Assembly (NCBI RefSeq): GCF_932526225.1
Contig: NC_064037.1
Coordinates: 13,903,703 to 13,963,702 of the forward strand
Source of the DNA: Nematostella vectensis
Taxonomy: Eukaryota; Cnidaria; Anthozoa; Actiniaria; Edwardsiidae
Length of the DNA stretch: 60,000 bases
Direction of reading: 5' to 3'
The notes under the pieces are model-generated. The model saw only the letters and a program-made list of their open reading frames with translations, searched no databases and was not told the origin of the DNA. Below are positions 18,376-25,100 of the stretch, piece by piece. Made by a program: the position numbers and the translations under genes. Every line of letters begins with the position of its first letter. The first letter of the stretch is position 1.

Positions 18376-21312
18376 AATGGTAATGTTGGTGAGGATGATG
18401 ACGACGGCGGTGATGATGACGATAATGATGATAAATACGATGATGATGACAATAGTTATGACGATAAAGGTAATGGCGATTATGACAAAGGTGAGAATTA
18501 TATACTGTTCCTTTGTTCTCTTGTGATCTAAGTTGTAAATCTCTCTTCCAGTGGAGCGCTACGTGGTGGGCGTGGAAGCGAACATCATGCTAGAGATCAA
18601 ACCACGTGTGGCCACCGCCCTTGTCTTCTCAGCGTATAATGAGAAGGGTGACTTTGTCGTTCTTGAACTTGACAACGGCGCGGTGAGTTGGAACAGGCGC
18701 GTACACAGGGGGGGGGGGTGCGGTGCAGGGTGTGCGCACCCTCCTCCCCCCTCCTTAAGTTCCAACCCAAACTTGCTATGTACGAGACTTTGGAACTACG
18801 GTACGAGGAGTGGCAAAGAAGTACAGCAGAGGGTCTCTATTTTCGAGCAACTCGACCAGGATTCGAACCTTGATACCGCTCATGTGTGGATTCAGGATTC
18901 CCGAAGGGTGAATGGGGGAGGGGGGAGGGGGGCACCGACCCAAAGGAGAGGCGCCAATATATTAGACATATGGCGGGAGCAGCATCTGTGAATGTTAGCA
19001 CCAAAACATTTCTTCTAAAATTCGGTCCGAAGGCGGAAGTGGCATTGGCCTGCCACACCTTTTCGAACGGTTCAACTTAGGGTTTTTTCTAGCTGCGTAA
19101 AATCCTCGCAAACCAATGGCTAATTCTGGATAAGGTTCACGCTCATTTCTTTCCCTTTTTGCAGCTCGTGTTCCGAGTCGAGAATGGTAACGGCCCGTTT
19201 GAAGTGCGTTACACACCCAGTAACAGCATGGAGTTGTGTGACGGGAAATGGCACCGCGTCAACCTCAACAAGATTCGTAACACCGCGTCTATCCAAGTTG
19301 ATGGCAACGACCCGGTGGAGGTGAAGAGCCCAGGCAGTCTCGGGAACACCAATCTTTACGACCCTCTGTACGTAGGAGGTATCCCAGGTAAGTACCAGGC
19401 CCCCGCGGACATTATAAATCAGGAATACCATGACTTTGCCATATACATTAATGGGTCATCGGTCTATATTTCGCTGGAACTGGGAAAAGGGTGGGTAAAT
19501 TTTGCGATTTGGGGCAAAATTATCTTCTAAAGGAATTACATTTGGCAAAAATTTCAAAAAAGGAATGTTAAAAAGGAATCATTTCGTGCTCGACTATTTT
19601 CAAATATCACGAAACTTGAACGTCTCATAAGTATTTTGAAAAACGAGAAAAAGATCCGCAGGTACTGTAAACTGGGACTTATCATGGCGGATCGGTTTAG
19701 GAAAACACAAATTAAGTAAAATTACAATGACGAGATACGGACATAAAAGCACAAATCCAAATGCAGAAAAGCATAGTAACAAAACAAGAATGGGAGAATG
19801 GGAGTCATATAGAAGGATAACTTATCTTTGTTAGAACACGAAGTGTTTAAATCTATTTAGTGCAAGAGTTAGATTGCCTTACATATTTGTCATCATGTTT
19901 CAATAATATTTAAGTGAGAGCTTGATGAAGTTTTGTCTTGAATAACGTGTTTGGCTTACTTTTTTAGCGTGGCTGGCATCTCGTTCCAAATTCGAGAGCC
20001 TACTATAGAGAAAGCATTATACTGTTTTTGTAGCTTTGAGTGCTTTATGTAAAGTTCTCAGAAGCCGATGAGCGTGTGCTGTGGGTGTGCACACTTTTGA
20101 ATAGATCGATTATGTTACTGGTAGCTCTATTGTTTCTGACATCGTGCATTTGGTAGCATATATTTTCATAATAAGAAATATTAATTGGTAAAACAGTAAA
20201 TAATAGCATCAAGAAAAAGCGGGGTTACATGTGTTGAGTGTTCGTTATAGCTAGTGTCCATGCCAGCGCGTCTTTAAAAATGTTCGCTATAGCGAGTGTC
20301 CATGCCAGCGCGTCTATAGAAATATTTGTTATAGCGAGACCAGCCATCGCGTCTATAGAAATGTTCGTTATAGCGAGACCATGCCAGGGCGTCTAAAGAA
20401 ATGTTCGTTATAGCTAGTGTCCATGACGGCGCGTCTATAGAAATATTTGTTATAGCGAGACCAGCCATCGCGTCTATAGAAATGTTCGTTATAGCGAGAC
20501 CATGCCAGCGCGTCTTTAGAAATGTTCGCTATAGCGAGTGTCCATGCCAGCGCGTCTATAGAAATATTTGTTATAGCGAGACCAGCCATCGCGTCAATAG
20601 AAATGTTCGTTATAGCGAGACCATGCCAGCGCGTCTTAAGAAATGTTCGCTATAGCGAGTGTCCATGACGGCGCGTTTATAGAAATATTTGTTATAGCGA
20701 GACCAGCCATCGCGTCTATAGAAATGTTCGTTATAGCGAGACCATGCCAGCGCGTCTTTAGAAATGTTCGCTATAGCGAGTGTCCATGCCAGCGCGTCTA
20801 TAGAAATGTTCGTTATAGCGAGACCATGCCAGCGCGTCTTTAGAAATGTTCGCTATAGCGAGTGTCCATGACGGCGCGTCTATAGAAATGTTCGTTATAG
20901 CGAGTGTCCATGACGGCGCGTCTATAGAAATGTTCGTTATAGCGAGACCATGCCAGCGCGTCTTTAGAAAAGTTCGCTATAGCGAGTGTCCATGACGGCG
21001 CGTCTATAGAAATGTTCGTTATAGCGAGTGTCCATGACGGCGCGTCTATAGAAATGTTCGCTATAGCGAGTGTCCGTGACGGCGCGTCTATAGAAATGTT
21101 CGCTATAGTTATAGCGAGTGTCCGTGATATAGAGGTCACTCACGATACTTATCTCAATCTCCTTCACAGATGGTGGCTCTCACAAAGGTCTAAAAATAAC
21201 AGCAACTTACCATGGCTGCATCCGGGGATTCGTATCCAGCGAAACGAAATACCCCGTATATCAACCAGTGGACAAATCGGGCGACGTGTACATCGGCGGA
21301 TGTCCAGTATAA
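168..21312 (+). CDS. lama: Laminin alpha chain, 3' part (20 exons joined)
   Basis: Secreted basement-membrane subunit. Its coiled coil trimerises with beta and gamma chains, and its C-terminal LG domains bind cell receptors. The 20 exons listed below are joined by GT-AG introns with matching phases and give 1407 codons plus TAA; the 5' part lies outside the window. Order in the visible protein: coiled coil (about 1-340), LG1 (about 345-529), LG2 (530-739), LG3 (740-905), Thr/Pro linker (about 930-1030), LG4 (about 1040-1243), LG5 (1244-1407). Seen directly: LG signatures such as VGLWN at the end of LG1, LRGCF in LG2, KWHHV in LG3, FPGCIKDLVVF in LG4 and ELCDGKWHRV plus YHGCIRGF in LG5. Five LG domains after a coiled coil is diagnostic of laminin alpha and separates it from agrin, perlecan or neurexin. 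Introns are crowded with minisatellites. The vertebrate paralogue it corresponds to is not resolved. Confidence 0.93.
1022..1200. repeat. Irregular repeat of a gcgtaatttagc motif
   Basis: The motif gcgtaatttagcgcgtaat recurs four or five times at irregular spacing in the laminin intron between L1 and L2. The rest of 285-1312 shows no feature. Confidence 0.6.
1313..1609 (+). CDS. lama: Laminin alpha exon L2 (coiled coil)
   Basis: 99 codons, phase 0-0, acceptor tattctgtacag, donor gtatgg. Heptad-like helix (LGRLDDLIKQVYDRFANL and IAKKLNDALEIAREADG). No stop in frame, and GC-rich codon use unlike the flanking AT-rich introns. A diverged GA-rich repeat begins at its donor. Confidence 0.85.
1612..1935. 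repeat. Diverged GA-rich tandem repeat
   Basis: About 40-base units around gggatggacaaattggt and gggtaggaag, beginning at the donor of exon L2. Highly diverged, so unit borders are unclear. Confidence 0.6.
2304..2453. repeat. 75-bp direct duplication
   Basis: Two head-to-tail copies of a segment starting cctctccagtatgaactgg, 75 bases apart and nearly identical. Confidence 0.85.
2567..2820. mobile_element. MITE, family M1, copy 1 (TTAA ends)
   Basis: 254 bp with terminal inverted repeats: TTAAAGCCGCATTGTCACC at the left and its complement at the right (one mismatch region: aaggct for gcggct). TTAA at both ends suggests a TTAA target duplication, as made by piggyBac-type transposases. No coding capacity. 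A copy of identical length is at 27417-27670. Confidence 0.85.
3260..3482 (+). CDS. lama: Laminin alpha exon L3 (coiled coil)
   Basis: Acceptor tccgtttag, donor gtaaga; enters in phase 0 and leaves one base over. Charged helix (ERAKVSLDESKKLVNESEA, then LLDSIKDRIAKLRKKIMD) typical of the laminin arm. The single leftover base is completed by the two bases opening exon L4. Confidence 0.85.
3671..3892. mobile_element. Possible short inverted-repeat element
   Basis: Left arm acacgggcaatttttacttg and right arm caagtaaaagttgctcgtgt are complementary apart from a few mismatches. About 220 bp, no coding capacity, in the laminin L3-L4 intron. A single copy is seen in the window. Confidence 0.5.
4008..4093 (+). 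CDS. lama: Laminin alpha exon L4 (coiled coil)
   Basis: Short exon: 2 bases plus 28 codons, acceptor tatatttgtag, donor gtcagt. Encodes EKAKAAEKNATQSHAMADDA and ends AKMIE. The phase fits L3 and L5 exactly. Confidence 0.8.
4240..4500. repeat. Degenerate repeat rich in cgtcgac / ccgacat
   Basis: Short irregular repeats of aaacgtcgacat and caccgacat in the L4-L5 intron. No array with a fixed period. Confidence 0.45.
4521..4721 (+). CDS. lama: Laminin alpha exon L5 (coiled coil)
   Basis: 67 codons, phase 0-0, acceptor ttattcacag, donor gtaacg. Long amphipathic helix (LSDLKSSIDATNRNITAAE to TEVLDVIEEIQ) with two N-x-T sites. The next intron is long and array-filled. Confidence 0.88.
5521..6533. 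repeat. 50-bp minisatellite, about 20 copies
   Basis: Unit contains tgtgtcagttcttgtacttg and ends gtcactaaatcaatcaa. Copies are 96-100% identical, differing mainly at two sites, so expansion is recent. Lies in the 3.2-kb L5-L6 laminin intron. Confidence 0.97.
6908..7680. repeat. 26-bp minisatellite passing into 93-bp higher-order units
   Basis: About 19 units of cttgtcacgcacacctcgtc plus six bases, followed from about 7416 by three larger units that add ttcacaagtc, tatcacgtgtgcctcgcc and cacgtgtttgatgtatc. Rich in TCACGTG. Ends about 190 bases before exon L6. Confidence 0.95.
7873..8130 (+). CDS. lama: Laminin alpha exon L6 (end of coiled coil, start of LG1)
   Basis: 86 codons, phase 0-0, acceptor ctctcctttag, donor gtgggt. 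Starts with the last helix (MLKESREMLKQMNVV), then a Pro-rich hinge (MPVPPPQLREP), then the first LG1 strands (LYENVEMFIKPRVSDALLLY). An insertion between two LG1 strands carries a tetrabasic RKRR motif followed by QSQC. Degenerate copies of the exon end plus donor lie just downstream. Confidence 0.9.
8131..8300. repeat. Degenerate copies of the exon L6 end and donor
   Basis: The junction ggaaaggtgggtcaaccggt recurs at 8244 and, more diverged, at 8184, each followed by ctatttatggaggta. Units are about 55-60 bases. Confidence 0.8.
8308..8395 (+). repeat. tRNA-like sequence (SINE fragment)
   Basis: A-box-like gtggcctagtgtgttagc followed about 50 bases on by B-box ggattcgaatc. This is the layout of a tRNA-derived SINE head. 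No clean cloverleaf, so not a functional tRNA. Confidence 0.55.
8453..8604 (+). CDS. lama: Laminin alpha exon L7 (LG1 middle)
   Basis: Acceptor tttctatag, donor gtaagt; phase 0 in, two bases over at the end. Reads VRFSMCVSNQ and ends DPWYKIHAT, the usual W-(H/Y)-K-I strand of an LG module. The 49-bp array that fills the next intron starts on its donor. Confidence 0.85.
8605..9845. repeat. 49-bp minisatellite starting at the donor of exon L7, about 25 copies
   Basis: Unit: gtaatagctcatttacagaa, then cccgagaacgcgactaggtt, then taggggtat. The first unit overlaps the real junction (tatgtaagtaaaagctcattt), so the array is seeded by it. The tttaggg parts resemble telomeric repeats only by chance. 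Confidence 0.95.
10308..10560 (+). CDS. lama: Laminin alpha exon L8 (LG1 end)
   Basis: Acceptor gttgttcgttgttag supplies the single base that completes the split codon; donor gtgaga. Encodes IIEYYYSNKVPIDG, then TLMFNKDSHMILGGKP and YVGSIDSLSINHYRVGLWN, the classical laminin LG1 ending. The conserved Cys of the F-x-G-C motif is Ser here. Upstream open sequence (10138-10307) lacks a phase-compatible acceptor and was excluded. Confidence 0.85.
10815..11212. repeat. Tandem repeat including a copy of the exon L9 start
   Basis: Units of 60-115 bases carrying accattccatgtcc and attaatggcctt. The last full unit (11086-11187) holds an acceptor, ctatcccag, and the first 85 exon-L9 bases with about 90% identity. 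That copy would shift the frame if used. Confidence 0.88.
11213..11727 (+). CDS. lama: Laminin alpha exon L9 (LG2 main part)
   Basis: 171 codons plus two bases; acceptor tgtcttttcccag, donor gtaagt. Encodes MFYDRLAFREPSGAPTRYRL, then DVTVSFSFSVKTVQANALLL and the variant strand DGRFHKVV. A near-copy of the first 90 bases with its own acceptor sits at 11086-11187 but is out of frame, so this downstream acceptor was chosen. Confidence 0.9.
12123..12237 (+). CDS. lama: Laminin alpha exon L10 (LG2 end)
   Basis: One base plus 38 codons; acceptor tttattctttag, donor gtaaga. Encodes KFPKLRGCFQDPVLF and YERGCPAL, the two disulfide cysteines that close an LG fold. Confidence 0.9.
12462..12611 (+). CDS. 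lama: Laminin alpha exon L11 (LG3 start)
   Basis: 50 codons, phase 0-0; acceptor ctcggtgtttag, donor gtaagt. Reads LGYLSMDNLYDMRERAFWL, then LSFSFRAKEPSGVLITQEHD. Exon-end sequence is repeated in the following intron. Confidence 0.9.
12590..12880. repeat. Imperfect tandem copies of the exon L11 end and donor
   Basis: The junction gagcacgatagtaacgtaag and the following catgggcgtggcc recur three times at about 80-base spacing, with decayed donors (ataggaca, cataagtc). Confidence 0.85.
12923..13068 (+). CDS. lama: Laminin alpha exon L12 (LG3 middle)
   Basis: Acceptor tttgcttgacag, donor gtaagt; phase 0 in, two bases over. Encodes FLTIGLLNGKVRFRCDSG and YNDGKWHHVHLDKNGLE, the signature central strands of an LG domain. 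Confidence 0.92.
13095..13545. repeat. About 34-bp minisatellite rich in TTATCACGTGTCTTTG
   Basis: Units like catgtgacttatcacgtgtc plus tttgccatgacaac, twelve or so, filling the L12-L13 intron up to the acceptor of L13. Confidence 0.93.
13552..13746 (+). CDS. lama: Laminin alpha exon L13 (LG3 end)
   Basis: Acceptor tctgttcctcgttag, donor gtaagt; one base in, two bases over. Encodes ITFSVDQEVKKGRLV, DLFIGGVPRKPGYG and GGSIRDLSFMGK. The position that is normally Cys after GG is Ser. A partial copy of the exon end follows the donor. Confidence 0.9.
13747..13830. repeat. Partial copies of the exon L13 end
   Basis: After the donor, catctcgggaggctccatcc and gatgggggttccatcgggga repeat the exon end (atcacgggaggatccatccg). 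Two decayed copies. Confidence 0.8.
13945..14105. repeat. Short tandem repeat of catgtgaccgtcatg
   Basis: Roughly 14- and 28-base periodicity of tcatgtcacgtgaccgtc-like units before the acceptor of exon L14. Confidence 0.85.
14113..14619 (+). CDS. lama: Laminin alpha exon L14 (LG3-LG4 linker, LG4 start)
   Basis: Acceptor gtcttttcctcag, donor gtaagt. After a short LG3 tail (LLDLLNNKKAVGVSF) comes a Thr/Pro/Met-rich linker built from 18-base in-frame units encoding six residues like VPMTTD, then the LG4 opening (DDEVFSFGSSQNSHATF). The linker resembles O-glycosylated mucin-type spacers. In vertebrate alpha chains the LG3-LG4 linker is the site of proteolysis; whether that holds here is unknown. 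Confidence 0.9.
14341..14475 (+). repeat. lama: In-frame 18-base coding repeat of the laminin linker
   Basis: Seven units related to atgacaactgctgttccc, each coding six residues (MTTAVP or MTTDVP). Copy-number change would lengthen the LG3-LG4 spacer without a frameshift. Confidence 0.93.
14620..15259. other. Intron without recognised feature
   Basis: L14-L15 intron: an 11-G run near 14816-14826 and two gattggc/ctgattgac motifs near 15117-15137, otherwise unremarkable. Confidence 0.6.
15260..15452 (+). CDS. lama: Laminin alpha exon L15 (LG4)
   Basis: Acceptor gttcttccttgtag; one base plus 64 codons. Encodes LMFRAANPDGIMFYSAKG, MACYLTNGKVKCSL and DAQWHT. The donor is non-ideal (gttaga), but reading on hits a stop within a few codons. 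The tandem array that follows is built of improved copies of this donor. Confidence 0.88.
15453..16705. repeat. About 46-bp G-rich minisatellite seeded at the exon L15 donor, about 27 copies
   Basis: Unit: tatacggtaagactggcgtc, then ttaatactcagtggggtggg. It aligns with the true junction acacggttagacaggccttt. Contains gggg tracts able to form G-quadruplexes. Unit length varies from 41 to 51 bases through ggggt slippage. Confidence 0.96.
17030..17185 (+). CDS. lama: Laminin alpha exon L16 (LG4)
   Basis: 52 codons, phase 0-0, acceptor cttcttggttcag, donor gtaaga. Starts LSLKRVAKESKMSIDG and continues QEFYLGGVPASYTVKRIT. The basic run follows the WHT strand of L15, where heparin-binding residues commonly sit in LG4. 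Confidence 0.9.
17186..17606. other. Intron without recognised feature
   Basis: AT-rich L16-L17 intron. I see no repeat or gene in it. Confidence 0.6.
17607..17769 (+). CDS. lama: Laminin alpha exon L17 (LG4 end)
   Basis: Acceptor cttgtttccgcag, donor gtatgg; one base over. Encodes ITSFPGCIKDLVVFGKP and VVGCYTGGEERGVFFG, giving the LG4 cysteine pair. A GAT-rich microsatellite starts about 25 bases downstream. Confidence 0.92.
17795..18480. repeat. GAT trinucleotide array with ggtaatgttggtgag interruptions
   Basis: Long (GAT)n blocks broken about nine times by ggtaatgttggtgag, later decaying to gacgacggtgatgatg. Starts about 25 bases after exon L17. Open reading in two frames is a by-product of the triplet repeat. 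Confidence 0.97.
18552..18682 (+). CDS. lama: Laminin alpha exon L18 (LG5 start)
   Basis: Two bases plus 43 codons, acceptor ctctcttccag, donor gtgagt. Encodes MLEIKPRVATALVFSAYN, then GDFVVLELDNGA. Confidence 0.9.
18683..19164. other. Intron with a poly-G run and a possible tRNA-like remnant
   Basis: A nine-G run near 18710, and accaggattcgaacc (a B-box on the - strand) near 18857. No A-box found. Confidence 0.4.
19165..19387 (+). CDS. lama: Laminin alpha exon L19 (LG5 middle)
   Basis: Acceptor tttccctttttgcag, donor gtaagt; phase 0 in, one base over. Encodes LVFRVENGNGPFEVRY, MELCDGKWHRVNLNK and YDPLYVGGIP, textbook LG strands. Confidence 0.93.
20235..21127. repeat. 39-42-bp minisatellite with a palindromic core, about 22 copies
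   Basis: Units like gttcgctatagcgagtgtcc plus atgccagcgcgtctatagaaat, alternating with shorter forms (gagaccagccatcgcg). The core cgctatagcg is self-complementary. Lies between exons L19 and L20; 19388-20234 before it shows nothing. Confidence 0.95.
21170..21312 (+). CDS. lama: Laminin alpha exon L20 (LG5 end, stop codon)
   Basis: Acceptor ctccttcacag; two bases, 46 codons and TAA at 21310-21312. Encodes GLKITATYHGCIRGFVSS and the C-terminus VYIGGCPV, whose final Cys pairs with the earlier one in laminin LG5 domains. Confidence 0.93.
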
Positions 21313-21402
21313 AATACCCCATCTTTTCCTAACCGCTTAGCATACTTATGTATTGTGATTTTAGAACGGCAATAATGTAGAATTAATCTATTTGATTAAA
21401 CA

Positions 21403-21408
21403 AATAAA
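21403..21408 (+). terminator. Poly(A) signal AATAAA of the laminin gene
   Basis: Canonical AATAAA, 91 bases past the laminin stop codon and the only one before the convergent gene. Predicted cleavage lies 10-30 bases further right. Confidence 0.75.
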
Positions 21409-21432
21409 GTCAAGTTACGCTTTTAAGTGATG

Positions 21433-21438
21433 TTTATT
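21433..21438 (-). terminator. Poly(A) signal AATAAA of GCN1
   Basis: TTTATT on the + strand reads AATAAA on the - strand, about 570 bases past the GCN1 stop. I see no other canonical signal between the two genes on this strand. It is 24 bases from the laminin signal. Confidence 0.6.
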
Positions 21439-21553
21439 TTGGAAATTAGGGAACGCCACTTTTTAGAGGAGGGGGGGAGAGGTTTGTTTCACAGTACCTG
21501 GAGTGCGGGATTTTCTTTTACTTTTTCTGACCAAACGATGCAGGATTTTGCTA

Positions 21554-21571
21554 CCCCCCCCCCCCCCCCCC
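21554..21571. repeat. Poly-C / poly-G homopolymer
   Basis: Run of 18 C between the two convergent stop codons, in the predicted GCN1 3' UTR, where it would be transcribed as poly-G. The rest of 21313-22007 shows nothing beyond the two poly(A) signals. Confidence 0.9.
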
Positions 21572-22007
21572 TGAAGAGTTAACCACTGGGGTTAGGGCGC
21601 ATCCTACACCCAGTGATTTACATTGCCTTGTCGTATATTGCTTTGACAGCAGTTAAACGATATAGACGCTCAGAACAGAGCAAAATGCATTCGATCGAGT
21701 CTGCGTTAGAGTCGCCTATTATCGGTCTCCGAGTCGTACTCTTTGCGGGCGAGTACACAAGCTACATTCAAGCCAGAACTAATTTGAGGTTATTGATTAT
21801 GTTTGAATAGACAAGCGAAGGGACAAAGTACACCAAGTCGGCATGTATCGGCCTTTAAAAACAAAACCAGCCCAGCCCAACTACATTCGATCACACAAGA
21901 GGGTTACTTGGAATCAATTACTTCTGTTTTAATGGCGTATTACTCCTGACATGATGGACCAGCTATTACTCTTTCGATATCACAATTCCTATATCTTGCA
22001 GCTAATG

Positions 22008-22145
22008 TCAGCCCATTTCCATGGTGAATGGTGATGTCATTTCGTCGATCCCAGAATCCTGCTGAGCGGCGATTTTACGCAGTGTCTTTCTTGTGATTTC
22101 TGCAAGGGTCTCGGATGTGGGTTTGTCCAGAAGCTTGGAACTCGC
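22008..22145 (-). CDS. GCN1: GCN1 exon G37 (stop codon)
   Basis: 45 codons plus TGA at 22010-22008; acceptor tggttttgacag. Encodes [20 protein letters not shown], then [11 protein letters not shown]; length and end resemble the variable C-terminus of animal GCN1. Confidence 0.92.
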   Translation of the reverse strand, partial: ASSKLLDKPTSETLAEITRKTLRKIAAQQDSGIDEMTSPFTMEMG

Positions 22146-25100
22146 CTGTCAAAACCAAACACGAATGATTAAGAACGGAAAAAAGAAGTAATAATTACGG
22201 CAATTCTAATTTCATGTAACCTTGGCCCTGACTTTCTGACCGGGTAACCTGTGGTGGATGAGAATTGTGCGTCTCCTGTGACGTAACACCTCACGTGATC
22301 CTAAGCAATATAAAGATGGGTCCACCCTTGAAGAATGTCGATAACTCCTTTGTTATTGTTTATCTTTATTAATGCAACGGTGTATTTGCAAGAAAACTAC
22401 AAAATATCTACGAGTGTGGTCTAATACTTTATTGACGTTATTTGATCTTGTTTACTCTTGAATAGTTCAGAGTTTAAGAAAAGACGCGGGGAGACTGGGT
22501 CGAATCGGACCAAATGAACAATTTAAAAAAAAAGATTATGTATGGCGGTCTTGGAGAAAAATCCTTCCTACAAAGCCGTTTATGCATTGCACACTTATTG
22601 TTTTACCTTTCGACCGCGTTTTGTTATGAATGCGGCCCGAAAAAAAATTTACGGATAGATTTACTTCGCTCAGTCAAATTTGGCCGACTTCCGCTCGCAA
22701 AACACCCATGACAACACGCAACAACAATTAACTTTGGTACCTCAGGTAAAAACAAAATGATTTCGTCCACTCCGATTCGGAGGTCATCGATAAACTTTTA
22801 CAGTATTTAAGTGAAGGAATGACTCGGGGTACTCAGAAAATCGCTCCGCAGAAATACCTTTTGCGCCTAGTTCATCCCAAATTGCCCCCTATACGAAGTG
22901 CAATAAAGTCCTCACGTGTGGCAATGAATGATTTCACCGTATCTTTTAAAGCTGTTTTGTAGAAAGGATTTTTGACCAAAACCTCAATACAAACTCTCTT
23001 GTGAAATCGCTCTTTTGGTCCGAAAGAGCCTAGTCCCTTTACAGCATTTCTTAAACTCCGAACTGGCTTATTAGCCGATGGGAATGGATGCTTTGTGACT
23101 CGCTACTGAGCGGGAGCATAAAACGGCGGCGTGATTGGCCTTCTTTAACTGGAAATTGTCATCAGCCAGAGTAGAAGCACCACCATGACGTCACAAGTCA
23201 CGTGATCAGTGGGCCCACCCTTACCTGTAAAGTCTCGTCACCAGCCCCCAGCCGGAGTAGATGAGCCAGCGCCCGTTCAGCGGACGCCTTCACTCCGGTG
23301 TTCTTATCTCGCGCAGACGCTACAAGTGCTGGGAGAAGAGCCTTCAGCGCACTCGAGTCCAGCGGTCTGTCTACGGATTTCGCCGCATACGTCACAGCAC
23401 TGGCACCGAGCATGCGCACTTCGTTGGCGCCATCTTGGATATTCTGTCAATTAAAGAATATCAGTCAGTCACTTCTCTGTTGTTTACTTTTGAAAAAACG
23501 AACAAACAAAGGCTGATTAGCAGAATGACGTTAAAACTTCAAGTCTTTATAATAGATTTGAAATGGATCATTATTTGAAGCGTAACCAGTACAGAACTGA
23601 TGGCGGAGGGAACAATAAAAAATCGCATATGGAAAAAATTCGTGCATGCCAATCGAACATGACTTTCCCCAAGAAATATTTGTGCAGCAGTTAAAAAATG
23701 CAAACATGTGGCTTCCGATAAAAAAAATCGCCCAACCCTCCCATTACTCTTTACTAGCGCGTCCCAAAGACATTCTTAGGCTACTTTTGAGTTGAGAGGT
23801 TTTCCCCCAACTCAACAAGTCTCGGGAGAAACTCACCTTGGCGAGCGTGGATAGGACTTTGGGTGCTATCGGCTGGGACTGCTTGCTCGAGTGACTAAGA
23901 ATGAAACCGAGGGAACGAACACCATAACTACAGGTAGGGATCTGAAGACAGAAAAAAAAAACCCTAGTTATTATCAAAGCAGCTGATCATGCACATTTAA
24001 CGATTTTAGACACTTAGCGAAATAAAGTCTTGCGGTAAAAAGTTATTTTGAAAAGCTCGAGCCAGAATCACGCGGGCTAAAAAATGATCTGTCACCTAGA
24101 TAAATACAATATTTTGATTTGAACGTCTCGCATCAACAGATTGGAAATGGATTAAAAATAGTGTTCCATGGTTATACATAAGTCGTATAGCGTCTGCCTT
24201 CGACTCGACGCATCTGCGCTCTCGTAATTCCGCATTCCAGTTTTTACTTTTTTCTTTACCATTTCCAGTGATTACTTTTTCAAAAATATATTCGTTTATG
24301 TACAAGCAAGAGTAACGTCACGAAATCTGAATATTTTTTTTAAAGCAGGTGTTACTTATATATCTTACCCTGTCCGTGGTGGCATGGGTCACAGCTGTGC
24401 TGGTTATGACGTCATATAGACCACAAGCAACGGCTTTATCAGGTGCGTCATGTAAGACCGCTGACAATGCAATTGCGTTACCGTGGCGCAAGGTCCATTC
24501 AACCGTTGGGTCGTTAACTGAAATGAGACGAGAAGAGATTAAAGGGACAGTCCGTTTCGTTGTTAACTTTTGCATTATTTGCTACTAGAGTTATCTTGAC
24601 AAGCACTGCTGAGCTTGGCTATCACACCATGGCTATCACACCTTGGCTATCTCACCTTGGCTATCTCACCTTGGCTATCACACCTTGGCTATCTCACCTT
24701 GGCTATCACACCTTGGCTATCACGCCTTGGCTATCACGCCTTGGCTATCACACCTTGGCTATCACGCCTTGGCTATCTCACCTTGGCTATCACACCTTGG
24801 CTATCACGCCTTGGCTACCACACCTTGGCTATCTCACCTTGGCTATCTCACCTTGGCTATCACACCTTGGCTATCACGCCTTGGCTATCACACCTTGGCT
24901 ATCACACCTTGGCTATCACACCTTGGCTATCACACCTTGGCTATCTCACCTTGGCTATCACACCTTGGCTATCACACCTTGGCTATCTCACCTTGGCTAT
25001 CACGCCTTGGCTATCACACCTTGGCTATCTCACCTTGGCTATCACGCCTTGGCTATCACGCCTTGGCTATCTCACCTTGGCTATCACGCCTTGGCTATCA

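Noticed and set aside
17766-18526. Long Ser-rich (- strand) and Met-rich (+ strand) open frames
   Set aside because: Both are translations of a GAT microsatellite inside a laminin intron.
20274-21332. Open frames of 60-106 codons on both strands
   Set aside because: Produced by the 39-42-bp minisatellite before laminin exon L20; no domain similarity.
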